Of a stretch of 64,000 nt of DNA, positions 34,659-42,890 are shown piece after piece. The DNA comes from Flavobacterium franklandianum (GTDB lineage: Bacteria > Bacteroidota > Bacteroidia > Flavobacteriales > Flavobacteriaceae), in contig NZ_VJZR01000001.1 in assembly GCF_007097365.1 (NCBI RefSeq), forward strand, positions 496,001-560,000, read 5' to 3'. Position 1 is the first letter of the stretch, and each line of letters begins with the position of its first letter. The notes beneath the pieces were generated by a model. It worked only from the letters and a program-made list of their open reading frames with translations, was not told the origin of the DNA and made no database searches. The position numbers and the translations under genes are program-made.

Positions 34659-35216
34659 TTGAGTATGAGAAAAAAGGTGTCTACATTATTACTCTTAATT
34701 ATAACAACAACATTTTTATATAATGTTGTTGGTTTTCATTTGTTGTTTACACTTCAAAAAGAGCATTCTTGGGTAGTAGCGATGCAAAACATTCCAGATT
34801 CAGAATTTAAAGTAATAAAATTAAACGCTACTTTATATACTTTTACCGAAGATACCGAGATGGAATATGTTAATGAGAATATGACCATTAACAATAAAGT
34901 CTATCACATTTTTAAAAGAAAAATCCAAGATAATATTATTAGTTTGTATTATTTGCCAAACAAACAGCAATCTACCACAGATGTAAATCTAAAAAAAATA
35001 GTGGATAACGATGAACTTGATAATGCTCCTTTAAGTAAAAAACCAATGGAGAAATTACTCAAATCGGTTATAAAAGATTATTTTCCACACAGTTCAAATG
35101 CTTTTGTCTTTGTTTATAAATCAAAAGAATGTCCTTTAAAATTTGATTTTCATCCACAAGGAATTCTTCATTCAGGCTATTTATCTCTAGCCGATTCTCC
35201 TCCAGACTTAGTTTAG
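34659..35216 (+). CDS. Hypothetical membrane-anchored protein
   Basis: A 185-residue protein that I do not recognise beyond a feeling that it belongs to a Flavobacteriia-specific family. The N-terminus MSMRKKVSTLLLLIITTTFLY gives one hydrophobic anchor or signal segment (about 7-25). The rest is predicted to be soluble and periplasmic, with a charged stretch (residues about 105-135) and an end of the form HPQGILHSGYLSLADSPPDLV. No enzymatic motif or Cys pair is seen. It lies 39 bases after the second GH13 gene and 168 bases before the beta-barrel gene. Read with the latter, it may be part of that operon rather than of the glucosidase operon. Confidence 0.55.
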   Translation: MSMRKKVSTLLLLIITTTFLYNVVGFHLLFTLQKEHSWVVAMQNIPDSEFKVIKLNATLYTFTEDTEMEYVNENMTINNKVYHIFKRKIQDNIISLYYLPNKQQSTTDVNLKKIVDNDELDNAPLSKKPMEKLLKSVIKDYFPHSSNAFVFVYKSKECPLKFDFHPQGILHSGYLSLADSPPDLV

Positions 35217-35384
35217 TTTTAATTTAGTTTTAAAAATTAGAAAACGATATTCGTCTTAAATAGTTATATACTTTTTAGGATGCTCTATATGTTTACTACT
35301 ATTTAGAACATTGTATTTACCAATACGAGGCAATGATTCACTTGAATTTTTGTATAAAATTAATGACTAATCAAAGTATTATAA

Positions 35385-36317
35385 ATGAAAAAAATATATA
35401 TAATCTGCCTTTTAATGGCAGCTCAGCATTTTTATGCACAAACAGAAATAGATGGCATAATGATGGCTAAAAACAACTTTTGTGCTGGAGCTATTTATGA
35501 ATATAGCAGCTGGAATAAGTATTGGGAAGGTACTTATAAACGTGAGAATTTAAATTTTGGAACAGTTTCTACCCAAAAAATCGCCTTTAACGGAAACTAT
35601 GGAATAACGGATAATTTAAATGTTATTTTCAGTATTCCTTATGTTACTACTAATGCAACAGCAGGAACAATGGCAGGTCAAAAAGGATTTCAAGACCTAT
35701 CATTAACCTTAAAAAGTTTAGTTTACGAAAAAGAGATTAAAGGGAATTGGCTTTCATTCTATGTTTTAGGAGGACTTTCGGTTCCAACATCAAATTACGT
35801 TGCCGATTATTTGCCTTTAAGTATTGGATTACATAGCAAAACCGCATCAGTCCGATTGATGAGTGATTATCAATATGGAAATTTATTTGCAACAGTTTCT
35901 GGAGCTTATGTAAAACGTTCTAATATAAAAATCGATAGAAATGTTTATTTTACAGATGTGATGCATTATACCAATGAAGTAGATATGCCAGATGGAATTT
36001 CTTTTAATGCAAGAGTAGGGTATCGTACTTCAAGATTAATTGCCGAAGCTGTTTTTGATAATTGGACTACACAAAAAGGAGGATTTGATATTACAACTAA
36101 CAATATGCCTTTTCCAAGCAACACTATGAATATGACCAAAATTGGGTTTAACGGGAAGTATAATTTAAAACAAATTTCGGGTCTAGCCATTATTGGAGGC
36201 CTAAACCACGTAATTACAGGAAGGAATGTTGGGCAATCTGATTCATTTTATGGAGGTTTATTCTATGTTCTCGATTTTACTAAAAAAACTAAAACTACTA
36301 CAACAGATGAAAAATAA
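35385..36317 (+). CDS. Outer-membrane beta-barrel protein
   Basis: A 310-residue protein with a signal peptide (ending FYAQ, about residue 19) and a succession of short amphipathic strands typical of a small transporter-like outer-membrane barrel, such as LNVIFSIPYVTTNATAG, LGGLSVPTSNYVADYLPL and GYRTSRLIAEAVFDNW. It loosely resembles the MetA-pathway-of-phenol-degradation transporter-like barrels. The C-terminus is a Lys/Thr-rich tail rather than a terminal aromatic residue. The next gene starts inside its last 11 bases, so it is translationally coupled to the haloperoxidase-like lipoprotein. The transported molecule is unknown. Confidence 0.65.
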   Translation: MKKIYIICLLMAAQHFYAQTEIDGIMMAKNNFCAGAIYEYSSWNKYWEGTYKRENLNFGTVSTQKIAFNGNYGITDNLNVIFSIPYVTTNATAGTMAGQKGFQDLSLTLKSLVYEKEIKGNWLSFYVLGGLSVPTSNYVADYLPLSIGLHSKTASVRLMSDYQYGNLFATVSGAYVKRSNIKIDRNVYFTDVMHYTNEVDMPDGISFNARVGYRTSRLIAEAVFDNWTTQKGGFDITTNNMPFPSNTMNMTKIGFNGKYNLKQISGLAIIGGLNHVITGRNVGQSDSFYGGLFYVLDFTKKTKTTTTDEK

Positions 36318-37863
36318 TATATATATCACTCTAGAAAAGTGTTGTTTGTTTGCACTTCTATTACTGAATTTTTCTTGTACTAATGATATTGAAGAAAGCA
36401 ATCAACAATATCCACAATTAAATCCAGTAAATCCAGATCTATTGGCAGGAACTTGGAAACCAATTTTATTAACAGCCCCAGATGAATTTGCAATAGATGC
36501 TCCGCTAGCTGTGACAACAGCTGCTTATAAAGCTGAAATTAATGAAATTAAAAGTTATCAATCTAACATAACTGCTGACCAAGAAAGGATTATAAAGTAT
36601 TGGAGTGTTGGAGGTGTTTTGCGTTGGAACGAAATTATGCAGACTTTGGTAGCTAGACATAATCGTCCTCCATATCAAAATCCTGATGGAACTTATCCAG
36701 CGCCTTCGGCTGCAAATCCTTTTGCAAATCCTCAATTTCCATTTTCAAATCCACCATTTGCAGCTCGAGCTTATGCTTATGTTAGTGCGGCTCAGTATGA
36801 TGCAATGGTAGCGACTTGGCATTACAAACAATTATACAATCGGGCATCACCATTTGTTGTAGATAACAGTATTCAAGTTTTAGTGCCAAAAAGCACTTTG
36901 CCTTCCTATCCTTCAGAAGATGGAGCTTTGGCTGGTGTAACGGTTGAAATTTTAAAATTACTTTTCCCAACGGAAATTGCATACATCCAAGAAAAAGCAG
37001 ACGAGCAAAAACTTTACAGAATAATTTCTGGTGCCAATGTTAGAAGTGATGTTGAAGCAGGAGTGGCATTAGGTAAAAAAATTGCAGCTAAATTCACAGT
37101 AAGAGCTACAACAGATGGTGCTGGAGCTGCAATAGGAAACCAAGCACTTTGGACACAATTAGAGACTAATGCCATTGCAAAGGGAGAAACTCCGTGGCGT
37201 TCTTTGGATTTACCTGCTAGACCTCCAATGTTACCTTTGTTTGGAAGTGTAAAATCATTTTTAATGACACCAGATAACGTTGTTGCCAATCGTCCTTTGC
37301 CTCCACCTTCAACAAACTCTCCACAATTTTTGACCGAATTGAATGAAGTAAAGCGATATAGTCAAGATGATTCAAAAGAGAATATGAAAATTGTTGCTTT
37401 TTGGGCCGATGGTGTTGGAACTTATACGCCCCCTGGACATTGGAATGCCATTGCCGATGCAGCATTTGTTGAACAAAATTATAGCGAAGTTCGTTGGGCT
37501 AGAAATTTGGCTCTACTAAATTTGGCTATGATGGATGCGGCAATTTGTTGCTGGGATGCAAAATATTTTTATTTCAATCCAAGACCTTGCCAAGCAGATG
37601 CGTCTATAAAAACATTGACAGGAGTTCCTAATTTTCCAGCTTATGTTTCGGGACATTCTACTTTTAGTGGAGCAGCATCGACCGTATTATCTCATTTAAT
37701 ACCTTCAAAAACATCAGAATTTAGTGCTATGGCAACTGAAGCTTCTAATTCAAGATTGTTTGGAGCAATTCATTACAGAAGTGATTGCGAAAATGGGTTG
37801 TTGCTAGGTAAAGCAGTGGGCAATTTTGCAGTAAATAGAGCCGCAACTGATGGTGCAAAATAA
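36307..37863 (+). CDS. Vanadium haloperoxidase/PAP2-like lipoprotein (second in the window)
   Basis: I place the start at 36307, where MKNNIYITLEK opens a lipoprotein signal peptide ending LNFSC (Cys24). A longer frame from 36226 would bury that signal. The protein has 518 residues. The C-terminal half carries the anion-site residues of the PAP2/haloperoxidase fold: YFYFNPRPCQ, YVSGHSTFSG with His450, and RLFGAIHYR with His489 and Arg491. Its N-terminal half, rich in Pro and Asn around residues 110-150, differs from the homologue at 8230. It is coupled by an 11-base overlap to the beta-barrel gene and followed after 17 bases by the DoxX-like gene. Confidence 0.78.
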   Translation: MKNNIYITLEKCCLFALLLLNFSCTNDIEESNQQYPQLNPVNPDLLAGTWKPILLTAPDEFAIDAPLAVTTAAYKAEINEIKSYQSNITADQERIIKYWSVGGVLRWNEIMQTLVARHNRPPYQNPDGTYPAPSAANPFANPQFPFSNPPFAARAYAYVSAAQYDAMVATWHYKQLYNRASPFVVDNSIQVLVPKSTLPSYPSEDGALAGVTVEILKLLFPTEIAYIQEKADEQKLYRIISGANVRSDVEAGVALGKKIAAKFTVRATTDGAGAAIGNQALWTQLETNAIAKGETPWRSLDLPARPPMLPLFGSVKSFLMTPDNVVANRPLPPPSTNSPQFLTELNEVKRYSQDDSKENMKIVAFWADGVGTYTPPGHWNAIADAAFVEQNYSEVRWARNLALLNLAMMDAAICCWDAKYFYFNPRPCQADASIKTLTGVPNFPAYVSGHSTFSGAASTVLSHLIPSKTSEFSAMATEASNSRLFGAIHYRSDCENGLLLGKAVGNFAVNRAATDGAK

Positions 37864-37880
37864 CATTTGAAACTAATATC

Positions 37881-38330
37881 ATGATAAAAAAATTCAATAC
37901 TTTATATTTTAATTTTAGTAACTCAATAGAAAAACACAGCATATTAATTATGCGAATTTCTCTTGCCATTGTCTATATTTGGTTTGGAGCGCTAAAAATT
38001 TTCGGAATGAGCCCTGCAGGGGAATTGGTCGAAAAAACAGTTTATTGGCTTAGACCAGAAATATTTATTCCCATTCTTGGTATCTGCGAAGTTATAATTG
38101 GTCTTGGGTTACTTGTTAAACGGTTTATCCCAATTACAATTTTGTTGCTATTATTGCATATGATTGTAACATTTTTTCCTGTGTTTATTTTGCAAACTGC
38201 TTGTTTTGACTCGTTTCCATATTGTCCAACATTGGTAGGGCAATACATTATTAAAAACCTAGTTTTAATCTCGGGAGCACTAGTGATTGCTGGAAAATTT
38301 AATAAAAAATATTTTAATGAAGCAGTTTAG
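37881..38330 (+). CDS. DoxX/YkgB-like integral membrane protein
   Basis: A 149-residue protein with four hydrophobic segments. The pattern ISLAIVYIWFGALKIFGMSPA, then ILGICEVIIGLGLLVKR and GQYIIKNLVLISGALVIAGK, matches small DoxX/YkgB-type membrane proteins, often linked to redox or quinone chemistry. Two Cys (in QTACFDSFPYCPT) lie in the loop before the last helix. It follows the haloperoxidase-like gene by 17 bases and ends the operon before a strong terminator. A redox link with the peroxidase-like neighbour is conceivable but unproven. Confidence 0.7.
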   Translation: MIKKFNTLYFNFSNSIEKHSILIMRISLAIVYIWFGALKIFGMSPAGELVEKTVYWLRPEIFIPILGICEVIIGLGLLVKRFIPITILLLLLHMIVTFFPVFILQTACFDSFPYCPTLVGQYIIKNLVLISGALVIAGKFNKKYFNEAV

Positions 38331-38389
38331 TTGCTTTAAAATTCGTCTGTCTAAGGGTTTTCGAATGTACTAGATTAGCTTTGAAACAC

Positions 38390-38453
38390 AACTGTTTCTT
38401 GAAAATAAACACCTCATTAGAATTGTAAATTTTATTTTCAGAAACAGTTTTTT
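38390..38453 (+). terminator. Strong terminator after the DoxX-like gene
   Basis: A stem of about 19 bp joins AACTGTTTC-T-TGAAAATAAA (38390-38409) to TTTATTTTCA-GAAACAGTT (38431-38449) with one bulge, followed by a run of T. It lies 60 bases past the DoxX-like stop. Confidence 0.8.
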
Positions 38454-38764
38454 AATAGAATCAATTCCAGATAAAAAAACAATTTATATACCAAATTTCC
38501 AAAAAATGAAAGTCTCGAATTTTAATAATCTTAAATTCAAGTAAAAAATATAAATCTAGATTAGCATAGATGCTTTCGATACTTGTTTTGAAGAAATTTT
38601 GAGGCTAATAGTAAATAAAATGGAACGGAGAAATTGCCACAATGAAAGATCTAAGCCTTAATTATATAGAAATTTTAATTTTTTTGAAAATAAATAGAGA
38701 TTTAACAATAAAAATGAATACTTTGGTAAAAAAAAATAGCTTTTTTTAAACTACTAAAATTTAT
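38454..38764. other. Gene-free spacer upstream of lacI
   Basis: About 310 bases between the terminator and the regulator start. I see no coding frame, no copy of the CGAAAACGTTTTCG operator and no clean TAnnTTTG box, so the regulator does not look autoregulated through that site. Confidence 0.5.
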
Positions 38765-39793
38765 ATGAAAGCCACCACCCTCAAAGAAATTGCCAATTTG
38801 TTAGGGATTTCAATAACTACGGTTTCTAAAGCATTAAAAGATTATCCCGACGTTAGTGCCAAAACTAAAAAGGCAGTAATAGATTTGGCTGAGCAGCTTA
38901 ATTTTACTCCTAATAGTTTTGCTGTAAATCTTAGAACCAAAGAGTCTAAAACCATTGGGTTAATTATACCCGAAGTAGTTCACCATTTTTTTTCGAATGT
39001 AATTAATGGAATAATTGAGGAGGCTGATAAATATGGTTATATGGTGATAATTCTTCAATCAAACGAATCATTGGAACTTGAAAAAAAACAGGTAAATCTT
39101 TTGTTTAACAAGCGTGTTGATGGGATTTTAATGTCTTTGTCCAATGAGTCTAATGATGATAATCATTTGAAAAATATAATTTCTAATGGCATACCTTTTG
39201 TTCAATTTGATAAGATTTCAAAGTTAATACCAAGTTCAAAAGTAATTATCAATGATCAAAAAGCTGCCTCTGAAGCAGTGCAACATTTGATAGATATTGG
39301 ATGCAAAAAAATTGCCCATATAAGAGGTCCTGAAAATCCGCAAAATGCAATTGATCGTTTTCTTGGATATAAAAAAACACTTGAAAAAAACGGAATACTT
39401 TTCGATTCTAAATTGGTTTACACTTGTGAAAATGTAACTTTTGATGAAGGATTAGAATTCGCAAAACAAATTGTAAACGATCATCCAGATGTTGATGGTA
39501 TTTTTGCCGTTACAGATTTAGTGGCCGTTGGAGTTTTAGCTTATTTTAATGAGAAAGGCATTCAAGTACCGGATCAAATTGCTGTTATTGGTTTTAGTAA
39601 TTGGTTTATGGCGCAAGTAATAACGCCAAAATTAAGCACTGTAGATCAACCAAGTTATGAAATGGGAGTTGCTGCTTTTTCTTTATTAGTCGAAGAGATG
39701 ATTTGCCATAAGGAAGGAAAAGTGTTCCACCCGAGAACAATCGAATTGGAGACGAGTATTATAGTAAGAGAATCAAGTGCCAAGACGAATTGA
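38765..39793 (+). CDS. LacI-family transcriptional regulator
   Basis: A 342-residue regulator. Residues 3-50 form the LacI-type HTH and hinge (TLKEIANLLGISITTVSKALKDYPDVSAKTKKAV, then LNFTPNSFAVNLR). Residues about 60-340 are the periplasmic-binding-protein-like sugar-binding core, starting KTIGLIIPEVVHHFF. The conserved Asp of the effector site, in VTDLVAVG, is Asp251. It ends the sugar region and is the only regulator in it, so it probably recognises the CGAAAACGTTTTCG palindromes upstream of susC, the permease operon, GH65/GH32 and GH13 (inference). Bases 39206-39778 are repeated almost perfectly at 46202-46774, where they form a truncated copy. Confidence 0.92.
   Translation: MKATTLKEIANLLGISITTVSKALKDYPDVSAKTKKAVIDLAEQLNFTPNSFAVNLRTKESKTIGLIIPEVVHHFFSNVINGIIEEADKYGYMVIILQSNESLELEKKQVNLLFNKRVDGILMSLSNESNDDNHLKNIISNGIPFVQFDKISKLIPSSKVIINDQKAASEAVQHLIDIGCKKIAHIRGPENPQNAIDRFLGYKKTLEKNGILFDSKLVYTCENVTFDEGLEFAKQIVNDHPDVDGIFAVTDLVAVGVLAYFNEKGIQVPDQIAVIGFSNWFMAQVITPKLSTVDQPSYEMGVAAFSLLVEEMICHKEGKVFHPRTIELETSIIVRESSAKTN
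39206..39778 (+). repeat. Left copy of a 573-bp direct repeat (3' part of lacI)
   Basis: This segment, codons about 148-338 of the intact regulator, recurs at 46202-46774 in the same orientation. I count four single-base differences. The two copies are 6996 bp apart and bracket the six-gene secreted-protein cluster. Confidence 0.95.
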
Positions 39794-39835
39794 ATTCTAT
39801 CCTGTTTTAATAAAAATAAAATTTTGTTTATAGCA

Positions 39836-39874
39836 AAAAGCCTCCAAATCGTGTCAACTCTTTGAAGGCTTTTT
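39836..39874. terminator. Bidirectional terminator between lacI and the secreted-protein cluster
   Basis: AAAAAGCCTCCAAA pairs with TTTGAAGGCTTTTT with one mismatch. T-runs occur on both strands, and the hairpin lies between two convergent genes. Confidence 0.8.
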
Positions 39875-39906
39875 ATGTATTTGCAATGATTAATTTTTGC
39901 TGATAT

Positions 39907-40875
39907 TTACCACCATCCTACAACATTATAAGTCACATTTTTTGGCTGGCCGTTACCATAGGAAACACCTACATCTCGATATGCTTTAATCAAATCTTTT
40001 TGCAAACCAACTTCTTTTTCATAGTTTAGACTCCATTCTCTTTTGTCAATTTCAAGAACCCTTTTCCCTATTTTATTGGAAAGTGTTTTTACTTCATTAA
40101 AACAAGCCGAGCTAGGATCAATTGAGTTTAAGATTTCACCAACTGAAACTGCCGTGTCATAACTTTGGTTTGCATTCCATAGATTATTTGCTTCGGCTAA
40201 TTTTACAGTACAATTTCTATTAATTGTTTTTTTGTAAATAGCGGGTATTATAGCCATTGTTTTGTTGTAACAATCAGTACATTCAACAGGAACTGAAGTC
40301 AATTTGAAAATTGCTTCTTCGTACATGTTTTGCTTTTCAAGCATTTGAACTTCTTTGATCAATTGGTTACAAGTTGTGTTGTAATAGTCAATAATCTTGT
40401 TTTTTGCTTTGCTTACAAACGATTGAATTCCGGTATCGTTTTGATTAATAGATTTCATTGCGTCAATGTAGGCCTTCGCTTCATTTGTCCCTACACCTTT
40501 TACAGTCATCGATTTACTTGCAAATTTTTTGCCGTCAATTCCATCACCTATGTATAATGTAAGATCTAATGTCAAAGCTGTCATTGGAGGAGCAGATGCT
40601 AATAAATCTTTAGTTAAAACATTAGCATTTGCAGTGATGATAAACCTAGAATTAAAGCTAGAATTAGCGATGCCGTTTGTACTAATAATTTGGTCCAACT
40701 TATTGGCAAGCATATTTGTAGCATGTTCTGGCATACTTTCTTGTGATGGAATGTATGTTGCCAAAGCTATTTTTCCTAACTCACCTGATATAGCTGCTTC
40801 TTGAGCACTTGTAATAGTAGTGAAGCTAAGGATTGCTACAAAACTATATATGAATTTATTAATTGATTTTTTCAT
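39907..40875 (-). CDS. Hypothetical exported protein, LpoB/CsgG-like N-terminus
   Basis: A 322-residue protein with a signal peptide ending TSAQ (about residue 24). Residues 30-190 (GKIALATYIPSQESMPEHATNMLANKLDQIIS, then SRFIITANANVLTKDL) loosely recall the mixed alpha/beta fold of LpoB/CsgG/FlgO-type proteins, which sense or nucleate outer-membrane assemblies. Four Cys lie in the second half (NTTCNQL, VECTDCYN, NRNC), two as CTDC. No catalytic motif is seen. It is the last of six same-strand genes for exported proteins, 14 bases after the DUF6175-like gene. I do not recognise the family, and the fold comparison is by eye. Confidence 0.6.
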   Translation of the reverse strand: MKKSINKFIYSFVAILSFTTITSAQEAAISGELGKIALATYIPSQESMPEHATNMLANKLDQIISTNGIANSSFNSRFIITANANVLTKDLLASAPPMTALTLDLTLYIGDGIDGKKFASKSMTVKGVGTNEAKAYIDAMKSINQNDTGIQSFVSKAKNKIIDYYNTTCNQLIKEVQMLEKQNMYEEAIFKLTSVPVECTDCYNKTMAIIPAIYKKTINRNCTVKLAEANNLWNANQSYDTAVSVGEILNSIDPSSACFNEVKTLSNKIGKRVLEIDKREWSLNYEKEVGLQKDLIKAYRDVGVSYGNGQPKNVTYNVVGWW

Positions 40876-40889
40876 GTTTTATATTTTGA

Positions 40890-41843
40890 TTATTTTTCAC
40901 CTAAAACTATTACTGCCTGTCCTAATCCTTTCATCATTAATTTATTTGGAATGACATAAGGTGATTTTTTTAAAAAATCTTGTAAATTTTTGGCAAAACC
41001 TCTTGCATCTATAGCTTTTCCGTTTGCATCAAAAAGAGGAATTCTTACTTGTTCGAAAAGCATCATATTTTCTGTAGCATCACTAGTGTTGTAGCGTCCT
41101 TTTACTGAATTTGCAGCCATCCAATCTTCTAGAATAGTACTTAATTCTTTTCCATCATATTCTTTTTCTAAATCACCAGTCCAAGAATCGAATTTTTTCA
41201 CTCTAATGATTATTTCTCTTCCATTTTCAAACATATCGTCAAAATGTTTTTGAATAGAAACATTAAAATTATCAATGTGTGCTAATACTGATTCCTCTAA
41301 CAAAACAGGTAATTCAACTGAAAATGACGGAGCGCCTGTGCCTGTGGCTGTTGCGATTTGTTTGTCTGTGTAGGAATCAAGTCCTTGTAAGTTGAAAGTT
41401 ATAGATTTTTTTGGCCCTGTCGAGTTTAGCGTCCATGTTAATTGAATAATAATATCAGCTTTAGCTACTTTTTTCAATTTGTCGATTGGGCTTTCTACAA
41501 CTCCAGCTCCAGATTTTGAAGTTAGCATAGCATTTTCAGCACTTTCAGATTCTAACGTTTTTACAACAGATTCCATATTTTTTAATGGAAAACCTCTTTC
41601 TGCCATTAAACCGTTTATTTTACTTATAACAGCTAGTAAGTCGGAGTTTTCTTGAAATGCTCTTTTATAATCGGGTATTTTTACGGTTGTACCCTGATTG
41701 TCAAAAACCATCATATATCCATTTTGATTACACCAAACATCACTTGGAACAACCATAATTGTTGGTTTTTTTGCTTGAGCATATGATAAACTAACTATAA
41801 GTATAGCTAGTATAGCGAATATTTTTGTTGTTATTTTTCTCAT
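40890..41843 (-). CDS. DUF6175-like exported protein
   Basis: I choose the ATG at 41843 (MRKITTKIFAILAILIVSLSYAQ), which gives a clean signal peptide and a 13-base gap from the upstream gene. A longer frame from 41882 would overlap that gene and put 13 polar residues first. The mature part opens KKPTIMVVPSDVWCNQNGYM and contains KKVAKADIIIQLTWTLN, which reminds me of Bacteroidota proteins labelled DUF6175. The overall order resembles LpoB/CsgG-like proteins (a remembered resemblance, not searched). It has 317 residues, no lipobox and a single Cys near the start. Function unknown; the operon context points to a shared envelope task. Confidence 0.6.
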   Translation of the reverse strand: MRKITTKIFAILAILIVSLSYAQAKKPTIMVVPSDVWCNQNGYMMVFDNQGTTVKIPDYKRAFQENSDLLAVISKINGLMAERGFPLKNMESVVKTLESESAENAMLTSKSGAGVVESPIDKLKKVAKADIIIQLTWTLNSTGPKKSITFNLQGLDSYTDKQIATATGTGAPSFSVELPVLLEESVLAHIDNFNVSIQKHFDDMFENGREIIIRVKKFDSWTGDLEKEYDGKELSTILEDWMAANSVKGRYNTSDATENMMLFEQVRIPLFDANGKAIDARGFAKNLQDFLKKSPYVIPNKLMMKGLGQAVIVLGEK

Positions 41844-41856
41844 TATTTTAATTTCT

Positions 41857-42339
41857 TTATTGTTTAATAATTCCGTCAGCAATTAATTTGCTTTTTAATT
41901 CAGAGCGTAGAACGCGTACCAATAATCCATAGGTAACACTTTCTCTGGCTTTCTTTCTATCACGGTCTATTTTTTGTCCAATTCTTTCATCTTTTAAAGA
42001 GATAAAATTATTGAATTCACCTCCGTCAGCGAAAAATTTATTGAAATAGGCTTCGTATTTTTCTTCAGCGTTTACTTCAGTTATCAGCGGTTTTTTAGCA
42101 CAATCTTGTTTTCCTTCTAAAATGCTTTGAAAGATAACGTCACTAACTGCATTCTTTTTAGCTTGTGCAACAGCATCAAATCTGTTTCTTCCATTTCCCC
42201 ATGCTTTTAAAGTCATTGAGCCGTCAAGTTCTAAACCCATACATTCTGTTTTGTAAATATAATTTCCAGCTATTTTTTTCTGGGCATTGATAGATGTCAA
42301 AGCTATAAGACAGATGATTATTATTAATTTAAGTTTCAT
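41857..42339 (-). CDS. Small exported protein, LPP20/FlgT-like
   Basis: A 160-residue protein with a signal peptide (ending SINAQ, about residue 19). The central GSMTLKAWGNGRNRFDAVAQAKKNAVSDVIFQ has the pattern of LPP20/FlgT-N-like domains, where a strand is followed by a helix with A-x-x-x-A-x-x-N-A-V. The end, YGLLVRVLRSELKSKLIADGII, is shared with the next gene upstream (42360), so the two are paralogues born by tandem duplication. A pair of Cys (ECMG and DCAKK) could form a disulfide and is matched in the paralogue. Function unknown. Confidence 0.6.
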   Translation of the reverse strand: MKLKLIIIICLIALTSINAQKKIAGNYIYKTECMGLELDGSMTLKAWGNGRNRFDAVAQAKKNAVSDVIFQSILEGKQDCAKKPLITEVNAEEKYEAYFNKFFADGGEFNNFISLKDERIGQKIDRDRKKARESVTYGLLVRVLRSELKSKLIADGIIKQ

Positions 42340-42359
42340 TTTTTCATTTTTTTTTAAGG

Positions 42360-42878
42360 TTAAAAACCAGACGAAAGTCCTCTAATTATTCCTGCAGCTT
42401 CTAAGTCTCTTCTCAATGCATCTTTTGATACCGATACGATTACTCCAATTTTATATTCTTTGCCAACTTTCATTCTATCACTAGCATCGACATTTCCGTC
42501 GGACGATTCTGAAACGAATTTCATATATTTTCCGCCATCTTCAAAAAACAGATCAAAGAAATCAGCTTTTTCAGCTTCAATATTTGTGTTTGTTGCCATT
42601 GGTTTTTGAGAAGTACAGCCTCTTCCATCACCAGAAAATCCTTTAAAAATGATTCCATGAACGGCGTTCTTTTTAGCTTGGGTAATTGCAATAATTGGTT
42701 TTTTCGAATAAGACCAAACTTTAATTAAATAAGTTCCGTCAGTACCTACGCCTGCACATTCAATTTCATATCTCCATTCTTCAGTTGCTTTGTCTGCTTG
42801 CTTTTGTTTTCCAGATTGGGCAAAAGTAGCGACTGATGCAATAAGTAATAATAATGTTGTAATTATTTGTTTTCTCAT
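42360..42878 (-). CDS. Small exported protein, LPP20/FlgT-like paralogue
   Basis: A 172-residue exported protein (signal peptide ending TFAQ, about residue 21). It shares with its neighbour at 41857 the order Y-x-x-E-C-x-G, GTYLIKVWSYSKKPIIAITQAKKNAVHGIIFKG, a second Cys (GRGCTSQ), FFDLFFEDGGKYMKFVS, and an end SVSKDALRRDLEAAGIIRG. The AxxxAKKNAV helix motif suggests an LPP20/FlgT-like fold. It lies 20 bases before the paralogue and 12 bases after the 426-residue gene, so all are surely in one operon. No function can be assigned. Confidence 0.6.
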   Translation of the reverse strand: MRKQIITTLLLLIASVATFAQSGKQKQADKATEEWRYEIECAGVGTDGTYLIKVWSYSKKPIIAITQAKKNAVHGIIFKGFSGDGRGCTSQKPMATNTNIEAEKADFFDLFFEDGGKYMKFVSESSDGNVDASDRMKVGKEYKIGVIVSVSKDALRRDLEAAGIIRGLSSGF

Positions 42879-42890
42879 TTTTTTTGGTTT

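Noticed and set aside
36226..36306. Longer start for the second haloperoxidase-like gene
   Set aside because: It would overlap the barrel gene by 92 bases and put 27 residues before a clear lipoprotein signal peptide; the ATG at 36307 fits better.
38355..38372. GGGTTTTCGAATG as an operator for the lacI gene
   Set aside because: Only half of the palindrome is present and it lies upstream of the terminator of the preceding gene.
41844..41882. Longer start for the DUF6175-like gene
   Set aside because: It overlaps the upstream gene and hides the signal peptide that starts at 41843.
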